This document shows positions 39,408 to 48,255 of a DNA stretch of 64,000 nt, piece after piece. The position numbers and the translations under genes were made by a program. A model generated the notes under the pieces. That model made no database searches and was not told the origin of the DNA. It saw only the letters and a program-made list of their open reading frames with translations. Each line of letters opens with the position of its first letter. Position 1 is the stretch's first letter. The stretch lies in contig NZ_JAEPBG010000005.1 in the NCBI RefSeq assembly GCF_016632335.1, forward strand, positions 186,001-250,000, read 5' to 3'. This stretch comes from Noviherbaspirillum pedocola (GTDB lineage Bacteria; Pseudomonadota; Gammaproteobacteria; Burkholderiales; Burkholderiaceae_D).

Positions 39408-40217
39408 TCAACGGGATGTCGACGGACTCGCAGCGAGCTGAGCCAATTGCCGCCGCAGCTCGCGCAGCTTGCGTTTGACCTGTTTCTCGTTGTCGACGCC
39501 GATGCGAATCATGAGCTTTTGTCCAGCGGATGCCGCTTCCAGGTCGGGATCTTCGAACTGATATAGCACATGCGGCTGCACTACCCGTACCGGGCCGTCC
39601 GGCTCCGGCGCGGCGAGCAGATGGTCGATCACGGCGATCAGCCTGTCGTTGAAGTAGCCCTGCGGATAGCCGAGTTCTTCATAGGCATGCTGCAGCATCG
39701 GGTACAGGCGCACATAAGTGTCGACGAGCGCGCCGGTATCGGCCCGCGTCAGCAGGCTGACATAAGGCGTGTAGCGCCGGGAATTCTCCGCAGAGATCGC
39801 CATGCCATCCGGGCCCTTGCTGACGATGAAATGGCCGTTCGCCGGTTGCACCGGCCAGAGCCGTACCGCGGCTTTCTCCCGCGTCAGGTTGTCCACGGTG
39901 GCGACAATCGCGTTGATCAGCTTGTCGGGCCGAAGCAGGCGGCGCACGGCCTGGGCGCCAAAAGTGTCTTCGATTTGTCCGCGGGCATAGGCTTCCGCTT
40001 CCGGCGTGCCCGGCCCGGGCGCGGCTTTCGCTTCCGGGGACTCTGGAACCGGATAATGCGTCGGCGCCGGCGCAGCGGGTGCCGGCGCCGGAGCGGCGGC
40101 CATGGGCGGTGCGGGCGGCTTCTCCATGCGGGAGCTTCTGTCCGTGTACAGGTAGAAGGCCGCAACGATCGCCATGGCTCCCATGGCAGCGATGCCGAGT
40201 TTCGTAATGTCTTTCAT
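39408..40217 (-). CDS. DUF3014 domain-containing protein
   Basis: A 269-residue protein with an N-terminal membrane anchor (ITKLGIAAMGAMAIVAAFYLY), a Pro/Ala-rich linker (about residues 30-70), and a DUF3014 domain (about 75-260) marked by RRLLRPDKLINAIVATVDNL and YPMLQHAYEELGYP. The C-terminal helix is basic. The function of the family is unknown. The ATG at 40215-40217 has GGAGG six bases upstream. It lies 21 bases after mgtC on the same strand, so the two probably form an operon. Confidence 0.85.
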   Translation of the reverse strand: MKDITKLGIAAMGAMAIVAAFYLYTDRSSRMEKPPAPPMAAAPAPAPAAPAPTHYPVPESPEAKAAPGPGTPEAEAYARGQIEDTFGAQAVRRLLRPDKLINAIVATVDNLTREKAAVRLWPVQPANGHFIVSKGPDGMAISAENSRRYTPYVSLLTRADTGALVDTYVRLYPMLQHAYEELGYPQGYFNDRLIAVIDHLLAAPEPDGPVRVVQPHVLYQFEDPDLEAASAGQKLMIRIGVDNEKQVKRKLRELRRQLAQLAASPSTSR

Positions 40218-40238
40218 CGTCGCCTCCTTCGTCACCCG

Positions 40239-40718
40239 CTATTCGTCATTTCTTTCCAGCCTCTGAAGCACGGTCAGCACGAATAAGGCTACCACCGTGC
40301 CCAGAAGTGCCGTCATCTCTCTTCCCATGCCCGCTGCGATGCCTATGGATGCAGTAATCCAGATGCTTGCCGCAGTGGTCAAGCCATGAATCTCCCGGTC
40401 CTGCGCGAGCTTGATGATGGCGCCGGCGCCGAGAAAGCCGACGCCGGAAATCAATCCCTGAAGCACACGGCTGATGTCTTCCATCCCCATGCCGCTCTGG
40501 GCCGGGACGATGACGAACAGCGCTGAACCCAGCGCGACCAGCATGTGGGTGCGCAGGCCGGCGGGCTTGCCTTTGCGCTCGCGCTCATGGCCGAGCACAG
40601 CGCCAAGCGCAGCCGCCACGAACATGCGTATTCCGGCGCGCGTGAAGTCCCTGACATTGGCCAGATCGGAAAATTCTTCGGATGCAACCATCCAGACATC
40701 CTGAAACCATGCCGCCAT
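40239..40718 (-). CDS. MgtC/SapB family membrane protein
   Basis: A 159-residue inner-membrane protein of four to five helices. The family signature is GHERERKGKPAGLRTHMLV followed by SGVGFLGAGAII and GLTTAASIWITASIGIAAG. MgtC members are linked to magnesium limitation, acid survival and, in some pathogens, F-type ATPase regulation. The C-terminal extra domain of Salmonella MgtC is absent, as in SapB-like members. GGAG precedes the ATG. No magnesium-riboswitch-like leader was recognised. Confidence 0.9.
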   Translation of the reverse strand: MAAWFQDVWMVASEEFSDLANVRDFTRAGIRMFVAAALGAVLGHERERKGKPAGLRTHMLVALGSALFVIVPAQSGMGMEDISRVLQGLISGVGFLGAGAIIKLAQDREIHGLTTAASIWITASIGIAAGMGREMTALLGTVVALFVLTVLQRLERNDE

Positions 40719-40948
40719 TTCCGCTCTCCTGCACCGATATATGAACGGCCCGCTGGAACTGCGAGTTCCGTTTCTTTACATACCCGGCACGTCGCGTGGA
40801 TGCAAGTCGATCGGCACTGTCAGTCGCAAGCGCTCAAATCCTGTCGTTCCTGACACCGAATGCTTTCCTTGTGAAGACGAGCGCTTTCATATGAGCGCAC
40901 TGCGCATGCCAACACGCGGTTCCCACAATAACCATCTTGGAGAAAATA

Positions 40949-42289
40949 ATGAAAGGGATGTTTCTCGGTTTCCTGCTCTTCCTGGCGCAATCACTGGCCT
41001 TGGCGGACGGTCCAGTGCCCACGATAGGCAAGGATCTGCGGCTCCATGTCGATGGAAAGCCTTTCTTCATACGGGGAATGGCCTATGCGCCTGAGCCGCG
41101 CGGCTTTCCCGGCAACAAGCTCACTTCTTCAAACGGCCCCTGGCCCTATTCAAGGGGCGCATGGCTGTGCAAGGCGGCGAATCAGTACGACCCGGGTGAC
41201 TGGCAGTCACCGTGCGCCGATGATGATTTCTTCGGGCTTCTCACCGAGAATACGCAAGCCAACAGAGACTACAATGCGGCACTGCGCGAACTCTGGGGGC
41301 GCGATCTCAAGACGATGCAAGCGATGGGTGTCAACACGCTGCGCATCTATAACGCGAACCAACCCCGTTTCAAGAATCATCTTCCCTTCCTGAATGCCGT
41401 CCAAGCCAGCGGCATGCACGTAATCTGGCCGGTGCTGACGGATCACCTGGCAAGAACGCAATTCGATGAAAGCATCATCGAAAACATGGTCAAGGAAACC
41501 TGCCCGGGCGGCAGTCCGCACCCGGCGCTCCTGGCCTACACCGCCGGCAATGAATTGACGCCAATATCCAACGACACTGACAAGTTCCGCATCAGGCGAT
41601 CGATAGAAATTGTCAAGAAACTGTGCCCGACGGCGCTGGTGACCTATGCGCACAACGATGTGCCGCCCGAGTGGACGCTGCAACCGAATCCCCAGAACGG
41701 CAGCAGCGCCTTGATGGAGGCATTTCCTGCTCTCGATTTCCTGACTGTCAATGTCTATCGCAACAACCCGAACACGGGCGGCATCGAGGGATATGACCGG
41801 CTTTTCAGATATGACATCTCTAACCTGACGAACAAGTATCAAAAGCCCGTGCTGATCGGCGAGGTCGGCGAACACCAGAATGATCGATACGAATCCACGT
41901 GGTTCAACCGCACCTGGAAATTCATTCTGCAGAATTCAGTCGATGCCAAAAATCTCGGCGTTGTCTATTTCGAGTTCAACGACGAGCCGGTGAAAAAGCA
42001 GAAGTCCGGCACGTCAAACGATGCGTACATGGGCATTGCGACATCCGCCTGGCCTCCCGCAACCAATATGGAAGCCGTGACCGAGCCGGCAGTGATCATG
42101 AAGAACATGGCTTACAGCGGCATTCAGGCGTTCAACAACGGTTCAGACCATATCGATTTCCCGGGCTCAGCGAAAGGCGCTGGTCGCTACGACATGTTCG
42201 TCAACACGGCGCAAGGCATACAGGCCTGCAACTTCAAGGCTTCTCCCGATCCTCAATCGATAAACCCTTCTTGCCTGAATGCGCGCTGA
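40949..42289 (+). CDS. Secreted glycoside hydrolase/glucanosyltransferase-like TIM-barrel protein
   Basis: A 446-residue secreted protein. The signal peptide runs to about residue 19 (LFLAQSLALADG). A small N-terminal strand region (LRLHVDGKPFFIRGMAYAP) leads into a TIM barrel with MGVNTLRIYNANQP, an acid/base-type TAGNELTP (Glu202) and a nucleophile-type PVLIGEVGEH (Glu305). The NE and later E arrangement fits clan GH-A retaining enzymes, and the opening resembles fungal GH72 beta-1,3-glucanosyltransferases and GH2 barrels; the exact family is uncertain. The ATG at 40949 has TTGGAG upstream. Codon choice seems slightly less GC-biased than neighbours, which could mean transfer. Confidence 0.78.
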   Translation: MKGMFLGFLLFLAQSLALADGPVPTIGKDLRLHVDGKPFFIRGMAYAPEPRGFPGNKLTSSNGPWPYSRGAWLCKAANQYDPGDWQSPCADDDFFGLLTENTQANRDYNAALRELWGRDLKTMQAMGVNTLRIYNANQPRFKNHLPFLNAVQASGMHVIWPVLTDHLARTQFDESIIENMVKETCPGGSPHPALLAYTAGNELTPISNDTDKFRIRRSIEIVKKLCPTALVTYAHNDVPPEWTLQPNPQNGSSALMEAFPALDFLTVNVYRNNPNTGGIEGYDRLFRYDISNLTNKYQKPVLIGEVGEHQNDRYESTWFNRTWKFILQNSVDAKNLGVVYFEFNDEPVKKQKSGTSNDAYMGIATSAWPPATNMEAVTEPAVIMKNMAYSGIQAFNNGSDHIDFPGSAKGAGRYDMFVNTAQGIQACNFKASPDPQSINPSCLNAR

Positions 42290-42319
42290 ACGCAGCGCCC
42301 TCTCGCGCACGGCGGCATG

Positions 42320-43027
42320 TCACTCAAGCCGCCGTGCGAGTTCGATGAAGCTGTCCACGACGAAGTCGAACTCGTTCTGTTCGAATTCAGGTAGTGCCTT
42401 GGCTTGGCCCATCTCGAGCGGACGAACCACGTAAGCCGTACGCAAGCCCTGCTCCCGCGCCGCACGCAAATCCGACGGATGGCAGGCCACCATCATCAAC
42501 TCCCCCGGCGCGATGCCGAGCAGATCGGCACAACCGAGATAAGCCTCGGGATCCGGCTTGTAGTGCCGGAACAGTTCGGCCGAGATCACGCAATCCCAGG
42601 GCAAGCCGGCGTGCCTGGCCATATCCACCAGCAGCGACACATTGCCATTTGACAGCGTGGTGATGATGCGCTGGCGCTTGAGCAAGGTCAGGCCCTCGAC
42701 CACGTCGGGCCACGCTGGAAGGCGATGCCAGGCCAGGTTCAGTTGCGCCAGTTCCGTTTCCGGCAGGCTGGCAAGGCCGAAGCGTGGCGCAATGTCGTCA
42801 AGGATCAGGCGGTGCAGCGCATCGATGCGCGTCCATGGTAGTTCGCCATTGCGCACTTGATCCATTGCGCGCGGATAGCCGGCGCGCCACTCCCGCGCAA
42901 AGCGCGCCCAGTCGCCATCGATGCCATGCCGCCCTGCCAGCGCCGCCGCTTCCTCGCGGATACCGCGATGCCAGTCGACGACGGTGCCGAAGACATCGAA
43001 TGCCAGTGCTCTGATTTCCTGTTTCAA
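42320..43027 (-). CDS. Haloacid dehalogenase type II (L-2-haloacid dehalogenase-like)
   Basis: A 235-residue HAD hydrolase that would displace the halide of L-2-haloalkanoic acids. Motif I is FDVFGTVVD with the nucleophilic Asp, motif II TLSNGN, motif III lysine in RHYKPDPEAY, and motif IV MMVACHPSDLRAA. The SNGN and KPDP signatures match type II dehalogenases rather than generic phosphatases. Dehalogenase activity is likely but the physiological substrate may be different. It stands alone, converging with the glycoside hydrolase gene. Confidence 0.9.
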   Translation of the reverse strand: MKQEIRALAFDVFGTVVDWHRGIREEAAALAGRHGIDGDWARFAREWRAGYPRAMDQVRNGELPWTRIDALHRLILDDIAPRFGLASLPETELAQLNLAWHRLPAWPDVVEGLTLLKRQRIITTLSNGNVSLLVDMARHAGLPWDCVISAELFRHYKPDPEAYLGCADLLGIAPGELMMVACHPSDLRAAREQGLRTAYVVRPLEMGQAKALPEFEQNEFDFVVDSFIELARRLE

Positions 43028-43093
43028 GCCGGTCTCCTCCTGTTGTTATTTCTGGCGCGCCATCTGTTTGCTCAGCAGCGCTGGCTGGGTCGT

Positions 43094-43822
43094 TCAGATG
43101 AAGCTGTCGTCATCCCCGGAACCCGGGTCGTCGGGGATGACGTCGTCATTGCCGACATCGTCCATCAGCCCGGCGCTGTCGTCCTGGCGCGCGCGCTGGT
43201 CGAGGTCAGCCACGCCGGCGCTGCCGATATTGTTCAGGCCGGCATCGCGCGCCAGGCTGCTGTCGCTTGCGCTGCCGGAGGACGAAGTGCCGGAGTCGGG
43301 TGAACTGGCGTAACCGTGGGCGGGCGCCTCACGGTGACTGAACATGCCTTCCAGGCCGCGGTAGAGAAAGGCGCCGCCGGCCACACCAGCCGCAGTCGCG
43401 GCCATCGAGCCGAGAAAGCTGCCCGTGCCCCAGCCGCCCTGGGAAGAATACGGCGCCTGCCCATAGGTCGGCTCCATGCCGGAGGCTTGCGGCGGCGCGG
43501 CATACCCTTGCGCAACCCGCGGTTGCGCCGTGGCGGTGCGCGCGCTGTTGCCCCAGGCATCTTCATCGGAAAGAAAACTGCCACCATAGCCGCGCGACGG
43601 CGCGCCTTGCAGGCGGTCCTGCAGCTCGGCGATCTGCGCGCGGGCGCCGTCGAGCGCGGCCTCGAGGATCAATGCGCGCTGCACCAGCAGATAGGCCGCG
43701 TCCGGCTGCCGCGCTACCGCGGCGTTGATCAATTCCTGCGCTTCCCCGTCCTTCGGGGTGTTCCTGACCTGAATCAGCTGCGCCAGGAAGTGATGCAGCT
43801 TCTGGTTTTCCTGCGGGGTCAT
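43094..43822 (-). CDS. DUF2076 domain-containing protein
   Basis: A 242-residue protein with an N-terminal helical DUF2076 region (MTPQENQKLHHFLAQL; ALDGARAQIAELQDRL), a Gly/Ala/Pro-rich middle, a hydrophobic glycine-rich segment (SMAATAAGVAGGAFLYRG) and an acidic Ser/Asp C-terminus with a DDDVIPDDPGSGDDD-like ending. The family is of unknown function. AGGAG lies seven bases before the ATG at 43820-43822; the longer open frame upstream is not supported. It is upstream of the dehalogenase on the same strand but the gap and dissimilar content give no strong link. Confidence 0.82.
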   Translation of the reverse strand: MTPQENQKLHHFLAQLIQVRNTPKDGEAQELINAAVARQPDAAYLLVQRALILEAALDGARAQIAELQDRLQGAPSRGYGGSFLSDEDAWGNSARTATAQPRVAQGYAAPPQASGMEPTYGQAPYSSQGGWGTGSFLGSMAATAAGVAGGAFLYRGLEGMFSHREAPAHGYASSPDSGTSSSGSASDSSLARDAGLNNIGSAGVADLDQRARQDDSAGLMDDVGNDDVIPDDPGSGDDDSFI

Positions 43823-44011
43823 GGCGATGCTCCTGTGGATGCGGTGTCGCCCGGGCACCGGCGATGCCTGATTGCCGTGGTGCGCCGCGGCGACCTGCGT
43901 GTGTCGACACGCGCGAATCACCAAATAGTAGCAGCATCGACTATCGGACCAAGTATCGCTTACCGATTGAAAGATCGGCGCGCACGCCGCTGCATGCGCC
44001 GCCCTTGCGCG

Positions 44012-45214
44012 TCACTCTCCAAGCAACTCCGCAATCGACTGCAGTCCCTCGATATGCTGGGCGATGACCTTCCCCACCACGATGATCGGCACGCCGAGCA
44101 GCAAGCCCCATACGCCCCACAGCCAGCCCCAGAACAGCAGCCCGATGAACACCGCTGCCGGATTCATCTTGGCGATGCGCCCGGTCATCATCGTGGTGAT
44201 GAAAGTGCCCACCAGCGTCGCAATCGCCAGCGACACGCCCATGGTCAGCAACACGCTGTAGACGGTGCCGAACTGCAGCAGCGCGGAAACGCCGAGGGCG
44301 ACCATGATCAGGATCGGGCCGAAATACGGGATAAGGTGCAGCAGTGCCGCGGCAAACGCCCAGGCGCCGGCATTTTCCAGGCCTATCCAGCGCAGCGCCA
44401 GCCATGTCATCAGGCCCAGCATCACATTCGTCACCAGCAGCATGAACATGTAGCTCTGAATCGAGCTGTTGATCTCGTCCAGGATCTGCACCGTGATCTT
44501 TTTCTGCGTCAGGCGCGGCCCCGTCAGCTTCACCAGCTTGCGCTTGAAGGTGTCGCCGGAGAGCAGCATGAAAAAAACCAGGAACAGCACCATAGCGGTC
44601 TGGCCCGCGAATTCGGCCGCGCTCAGCGAACCGGCCCATACCCAGTCATTGAAACGGAAGGAAGGCGGCTCGGGTGATGCCTGGTTGCGCGCCGCATGCG
44701 TGCCGGCTGCGGGCGCTGGCGCCGTCGCCTTCGCCAGTTCCGCGGCTGCCTCCTGAACCTGCTTGAAGATCGAATCCTTGTTTTCCTGCGCTTGCGACAT
44801 TGTTTTCGACAGCTTGTGCGCAGCGGTCGGCAGGCCGGTGACGATGGCACGGAACTCGGTGATGAGCGTATTTGCGGTGGCGCCGCCGGCAGCAGTCAGC
44901 ACGAGCAGCACCAGTGTCACCGCCAGCGCGCGCGGCACGCGTATGCGCACCTGCATTTGCACCAGCGGATTGAGCGTGTAGGAAATCAGAATGCCGAAGA
45001 CCAGCGGGATCAAAAATTTTTGCGACCACTGCAACGCGTACAGAAAGGCGACTGTGGAGAGGATCACCAGCGCCATGCCGCGGGCATCGACAGCGATGCG
45101 CTCTGACAGCGATAAGACTGCCTCAGCGCCCTCCTTTTCCAGCGGGATGATGTCGGGTTCCGGATTCCGCGTCGCGCTCGGCGCATCACGCTCGACCTGT
45201 TTCGGATGGTCCAT
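44012..45214 (-). CDS. AI-2E family transporter (PerM-like)
   Basis: A 400-residue membrane protein with about seven helices and a central soluble loop (about residues 110-190), the family architecture. The C-terminal part with PYFGPILIMVALGV and FWGWLWGVWGLLLGVPIIV is the family hallmark. Members have been linked to autoinducer-2 export and to Na+/H+ exchange or permease functions, so the substrate is uncertain. An Ala/Pro-rich insertion (ATAPAPAAGTHAARNQ) lies in the loop. Confidence 0.9.
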   Translation of the reverse strand: MDHPKQVERDAPSATRNPEPDIIPLEKEGAEAVLSLSERIAVDARGMALVILSTVAFLYALQWSQKFLIPLVFGILISYTLNPLVQMQVRIRVPRALAVTLVLLVLTAAGGATANTLITEFRAIVTGLPTAAHKLSKTMSQAQENKDSIFKQVQEAAAELAKATAPAPAAGTHAARNQASPEPPSFRFNDWVWAGSLSAAEFAGQTAMVLFLVFFMLLSGDTFKRKLVKLTGPRLTQKKITVQILDEINSSIQSYMFMLLVTNVMLGLMTWLALRWIGLENAGAWAFAAALLHLIPYFGPILIMVALGVSALLQFGTVYSVLLTMGVSLAIATLVGTFITTMMTGRIAKMNPAAVFIGLLFWGWLWGVWGLLLGVPIIVVGKVIAQHIEGLQSIAELLGE

Positions 45215-45512
45215 GTCTGCCTTTCGGAATACCTGCCCCGCATCGCTGCCAGCGGGCCGGATTGTCCCCCTTCTGGCAGTGCAGTTCTTTCAACGTCAGT
45301 ATCCGGTAAATATGCAGAGATTTCTGTGCGCTAACCAACACTACGGTAGAGCCACAAAGAAACGCTATCCACATGCCCCTTGGTCGCCATCAGGATTTTC
45401 CGTGCGCCACCGCACAGACCGTCCTGTCACAGGCTCTTATGATTTTGTCATTGATGTGTCATCCCGACGCATCTTCCCTGCATCCATGATGCGTACAGAT
45501 CAAGGAGGCTCC

Positions 45513-45725
45513 ATGAATATCACCAGAATCCTTGCCGCTAGCGGACTGGCGGTTGCTGTCCTGACCAATCTCACTGGATGTGGTGAGATGTCGCCACAAA
45601 CCCGCAACACCGCAATCGGCGCCGGCGTTGGCGGCGTTGCCGGCTCGGTGCTTACCAATGGCAGCACGCTTGGCACCGTGGGCGGCGCAGCAGTTGGCGG
45701 CGTTGTCGGCCATAGCGTCAAGTAG
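45513..45725 (+). CDS. Small glycine-zipper lipoprotein
   Basis: A 70-residue outer-membrane-type lipoprotein. The signal ends in a lipobox-like LTNLTGCGEM, and the rest is a glycine zipper of alternating small residues (AIGAGVGGVAGSVL; TVGGAAVGGVVGH), the 2TM/SlyB-like motif that inserts in membranes. A strong AGGAGG precedes the ATG at 45513. It lies upstream of the OmpA-domain lipoprotein that opens with the same type of zipper, so the two may be related by duplication or act together in the envelope. Confidence 0.85.
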   Translation: MNITRILAASGLAVAVLTNLTGCGEMSPQTRNTAIGAGVGGVAGSVLTNGSTLGTVGGAAVGGVVGHSVK

Positions 45726-45737
45726 GACCGCTACTCC

Positions 45738-45766
45738 ATCCAGGCATGCGCAGCGCATGCCTGGAT
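45738..45766. repeat. Perfect palindrome, 14-bp arms around one base
   Basis: Arms at 45738-45751 and 45753-45766 are exact reverse complements with a single central A, starting 13 bases after the small lipoprotein gene. On the plus strand it is followed by TCCCC, without a T-run. It is a regulatory-operator-like or REP-like palindrome rather than a clear terminator. Confidence 0.8.
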
Positions 45767-45820
45767 TCCCCTGCTTCGGCGGCCTCGGGTGAACCTGTAG
45801 CGTCGCCAGCATCCATGGAT

Positions 45821-45844
45821 GCATGCAGCGCACCGGCTGCATGC
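45821..45844. repeat. Second inverted repeat upstream of the OmpA gene
   Basis: GCATGCAGC (45821-45829) and GCTGCATGC (45836-45844) form a 9-bp perfect stem with a six-base loop, 57 bases before the OmpA-domain gene. It shares GCATGC with the preceding palindrome, suggesting related elements. Confidence 0.6.
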
Positions 45845-45900
45845 GCTCCGATCGCCGCATTTGGCCATCCGGCCCGCACCTGTCCTTTGAAGGAATCTCG

Positions 45901-46749
45901 ATGCGAAAACTCATGCTCAGCATGCTTGCGACTGCCATTGCCGTTTCCGGCTGCGCAGACATGAATCCCACACAGCGCGGCACCGCGACCGGCGCTGGCA
46001 TAGGCGCCGGCCTCGGCGCGGTGCTTGGCGCGACCACCGGCCCCGGCGGCGGCGGCCGTGCGACCGCGGGCGCGGTGCTCGGCGGCGCGGCCGGCGCGCT
46101 GATCGGCAATGTCTGGTCGAACCGTATGGAAGCGCAGAAGCGCGCCATGGAGCAGGCCACCGCCGGCACCGGCGTACAAGTCAGCCAGACTCAGGACAAC
46201 CGGCTCAAGCTCGATATCCCGAGCGATATCTCTTTCGACACCGACCGCGCCGACATCAAACCGAATTTCCGGCCGATCCTCGACCGCTTCGCCAGCAGCC
46301 TGATCGAAAATCCAGCGACGCGGGTAACGATCATCGGCCACACGGATGCCACCGGCAGCGATGCGCACAACAACCAGCTTTCGCTGTCCCGCGCGGCCAG
46401 CACGCGGGCCTATCTGGTATCGCATGGCGTGCCGACATCGCGCTTCACCATCGAGGGCCGCGGCGAACACGAGCCGATCGCCAGCAACGATAGTGAGGCC
46501 GGCCGGGCACGCAACCGCCGCGTCGAGATCTTCGTGGCCGAGCCGCAGCAGGCTGCGCAAGCCGCGCCTTCGCAGACGGGTTACGCGCCGCCACCTGGGT
46601 ATGCTCCTCCGCCGGGCTATGCACCGCCACCGGGGTATGCCCCCCCGCCTGGATATGCCCCCCCGCCGGGCTATGCGCCTCCACCCGGCAACCCGCCGCC
46701 GCCTCCGGGCTATGCGCCCGCGCCGTATCCGTCCTATCCGGCACGCTGA
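45901..46749 (+). CDS. OmpA family lipoprotein with glycine zipper and GYAPPP tail
   Basis: A 282-residue envelope lipoprotein. A lipobox-type signal (AIAVSGCADM) is followed by a glycine zipper (about residues 30-75), an OmpA peptidoglycan-binding domain (about 100-220; DIKPNFRPILDRFA, IIGHTDATGSDAHN, SRAASTRAYL) and a Pro/Tyr-rich tail of six GYAPPP repeats. The OmpA core residues that hold diaminopimelate (Asp in HTDATG, Arg near RNRRVEI) are present. AAGGAA precedes the ATG. It likely tethers outer membrane to cell wall, like Pal or YiaD proteins. Confidence 0.9.
   Translation: MRKLMLSMLATAIAVSGCADMNPTQRGTATGAGIGAGLGAVLGATTGPGGGGRATAGAVLGGAAGALIGNVWSNRMEAQKRAMEQATAGTGVQVSQTQDNRLKLDIPSDISFDTDRADIKPNFRPILDRFASSLIENPATRVTIIGHTDATGSDAHNNQLSLSRAASTRAYLVSHGVPTSRFTIEGRGEHEPIASNDSEAGRARNRRVEIFVAEPQQAAQAAPSQTGYAPPPGYAPPPGYAPPPGYAPPPGYAPPPGYAPPPGNPPPPPGYAPAPYPSYPAR
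46579..46686 (+). repeat. 18-bp tandem repeat encoding GYAPPP, six copies
   Basis: Six in-frame 18-base units with synonymous variation (GGT/GGG/GGC TAC/TAT GC- CC- CC- CC-), so the repeat is conserved at protein level and not recently expanded. It forms the C-terminal tail of the OmpA-domain lipoprotein. Confidence 0.9.
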
Positions 46750-46995
46750 GCTGCACCCTGGCGGCGTACGGCGCCGCGCCGCTGATCGGCACCATCTGAC
46801 AACAGAGGCGCCGAGTGTCGTCGTCTCCTGATGCACAGCAATTGTCTGCACCGGGCTTTGCCGCTACTCTATGCGCCTCGGTGCAGCACATTCTTCCCGC
46901 ATGTTTTCACATCTTTCACCGCCGTTTTGCCCCGCGCGCGGCGCGCTGTCGGTCTGCATTGCGCCGGACCGCCTTCCCCTTCAAATTGGAGTCGC

Positions 46996-48240
46996 ATGCA
47001 AATCGCAGTGATTGGCGGCGGCGCGGCCGGCGTTTCCACCGCATTCTTCCTTGCCGGCACGGGCCACCAGGTCGCGCTGCTGGAGCGCTACGGCAATGTG
47101 GCTCAGGAGATCAGTTCCGGCAATGCGGGCCTGATGAGTTCGCGCAATACGGTGCCGTGGGCGGCGCCGGGCATGCCGCAGAAGCTGCTGCGCCTCTTGT
47201 TTCGTCCGGAAACGCCGGTCAGCATGCGCGCGCGCATGCAGCCATCGCTGTGGCGCTGGCTGCGACGCTGGATGGCCGAATGTGAAATCGATCGCTTCCG
47301 CATCAACGCGGCGCGACTGCAGGGGCTGGCCGACTACAGCAGCGACCTGATGCGCCAGCTCGGCGAGCACTATCCGTTCGAATATGAAAAGACCACCGGT
47401 CTGCTGCAGCTGTTTCGCAGCCAGGAGGAGCGACGATTCGCCGAACCAGCGCTGGAAATGCTGGCCGCTTCCAGCGTGCCGCACCGCCTGCTCGAACCTG
47501 AGGGCGCGCGCTGCATCGAACCGTCGCTGGCATGGCATACGCCGCTCAATTCCGCGCTGTATCTGCCAGAAGATGAAGCCGGCAATTGTCCGTTGTTCAT
47601 CCGGCAACTGCGCAATGCGGCACAGGAAATGGGCGTGAGCTTTCACTTCGACAGCCGGGTCGATGGCATCGACAGCGACGGCAAGGGCGTGGCTTTGCGC
47701 GTTGGCGAGCAGCGCTTCCACGCCGATGCCGTGGTCATCGCTACCGGCGCGGGCAGTATCGGCATGCTGCGCGCACTCGGCGTCAAGCCGCCCTTCCATC
47801 CCGTCAAGAGCTATTCCGCGACAGCCTTTATTCGCGACTTCGAGCATGCGCCCAGCGCTTCGGTGCTCGATGAAACTTACAAGGTGAACCTGTCGCGTCT
47901 GGGCAGCCGGGTGCGGCTGGCCGGCACCGTGGAAATCGGCTTTCCGGCGCCCGAGCTGCGCGAGACCGCGCTGCGCACCCTGGTGAAGGTGGGCGAGGAT
48001 TGGTTTCCCCAGGCGGCGAATTACAACGGCGCGACGTTCTGGTCGGGAATCACGCCGATGCTGCCGGATGGCGGTCCGCTGATCGGACCGACGTCGCTGC
48101 CTCATGTCTACCTGAACATCAGCGGCGCGCATCACGGCTGGGCGATGGCGGTTGGCGCTGGTCGACTGGTCTCGGACATGATTTCCGGCTACGCCGCCGA
48201 CATCGATACTTCCGGCCTGACGCTGACCCGTTTTGCCTGA
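46996..48240 (+). CDS. FAD-dependent D-amino-acid dehydrogenase-like enzyme
   Basis: A 414-residue DadA-family flavoprotein that would oxidatively deaminate D-amino acids and feed electrons to the respiratory chain. The Rossmann motif is IAVIGGGAAGVSTAFFL at the N-terminus, followed by SSGNAGLMSSRNT; the end ISGAHHGWAMAVGAGRLVSDMI is typical of the family. Length agrees with DadA. GGAG precedes the ATG at 46996. It is followed 15 bases later by nnr, so they may be co-transcribed; no alanine racemase gene is next to it. Confidence 0.88.
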   Translation: MQIAVIGGGAAGVSTAFFLAGTGHQVALLERYGNVAQEISSGNAGLMSSRNTVPWAAPGMPQKLLRLLFRPETPVSMRARMQPSLWRWLRRWMAECEIDRFRINAARLQGLADYSSDLMRQLGEHYPFEYEKTTGLLQLFRSQEERRFAEPALEMLAASSVPHRLLEPEGARCIEPSLAWHTPLNSALYLPEDEAGNCPLFIRQLRNAAQEMGVSFHFDSRVDGIDSDGKGVALRVGEQRFHADAVVIATGAGSIGMLRALGVKPPFHPVKSYSATAFIRDFEHAPSASVLDETYKVNLSRLGSRVRLAGTVEIGFPAPELRETALRTLVKVGEDWFPQAANYNGATFWSGITPMLPDGGPLIGPTSLPHVYLNISGAHHGWAMAVGAGRLVSDMISGYAADIDTSGLTLTRFA

Positions 48241-48255
48241 GACCCGGAGACATCC

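Noticed and set aside
40719-40948. A magnesium riboswitch or leader for mgtC, or an extra small gene
   Set aside because: No convincing helices or leader peptide; the 117-codon frame beginning at 40741 runs into the glycoside hydrolase gene in another frame.
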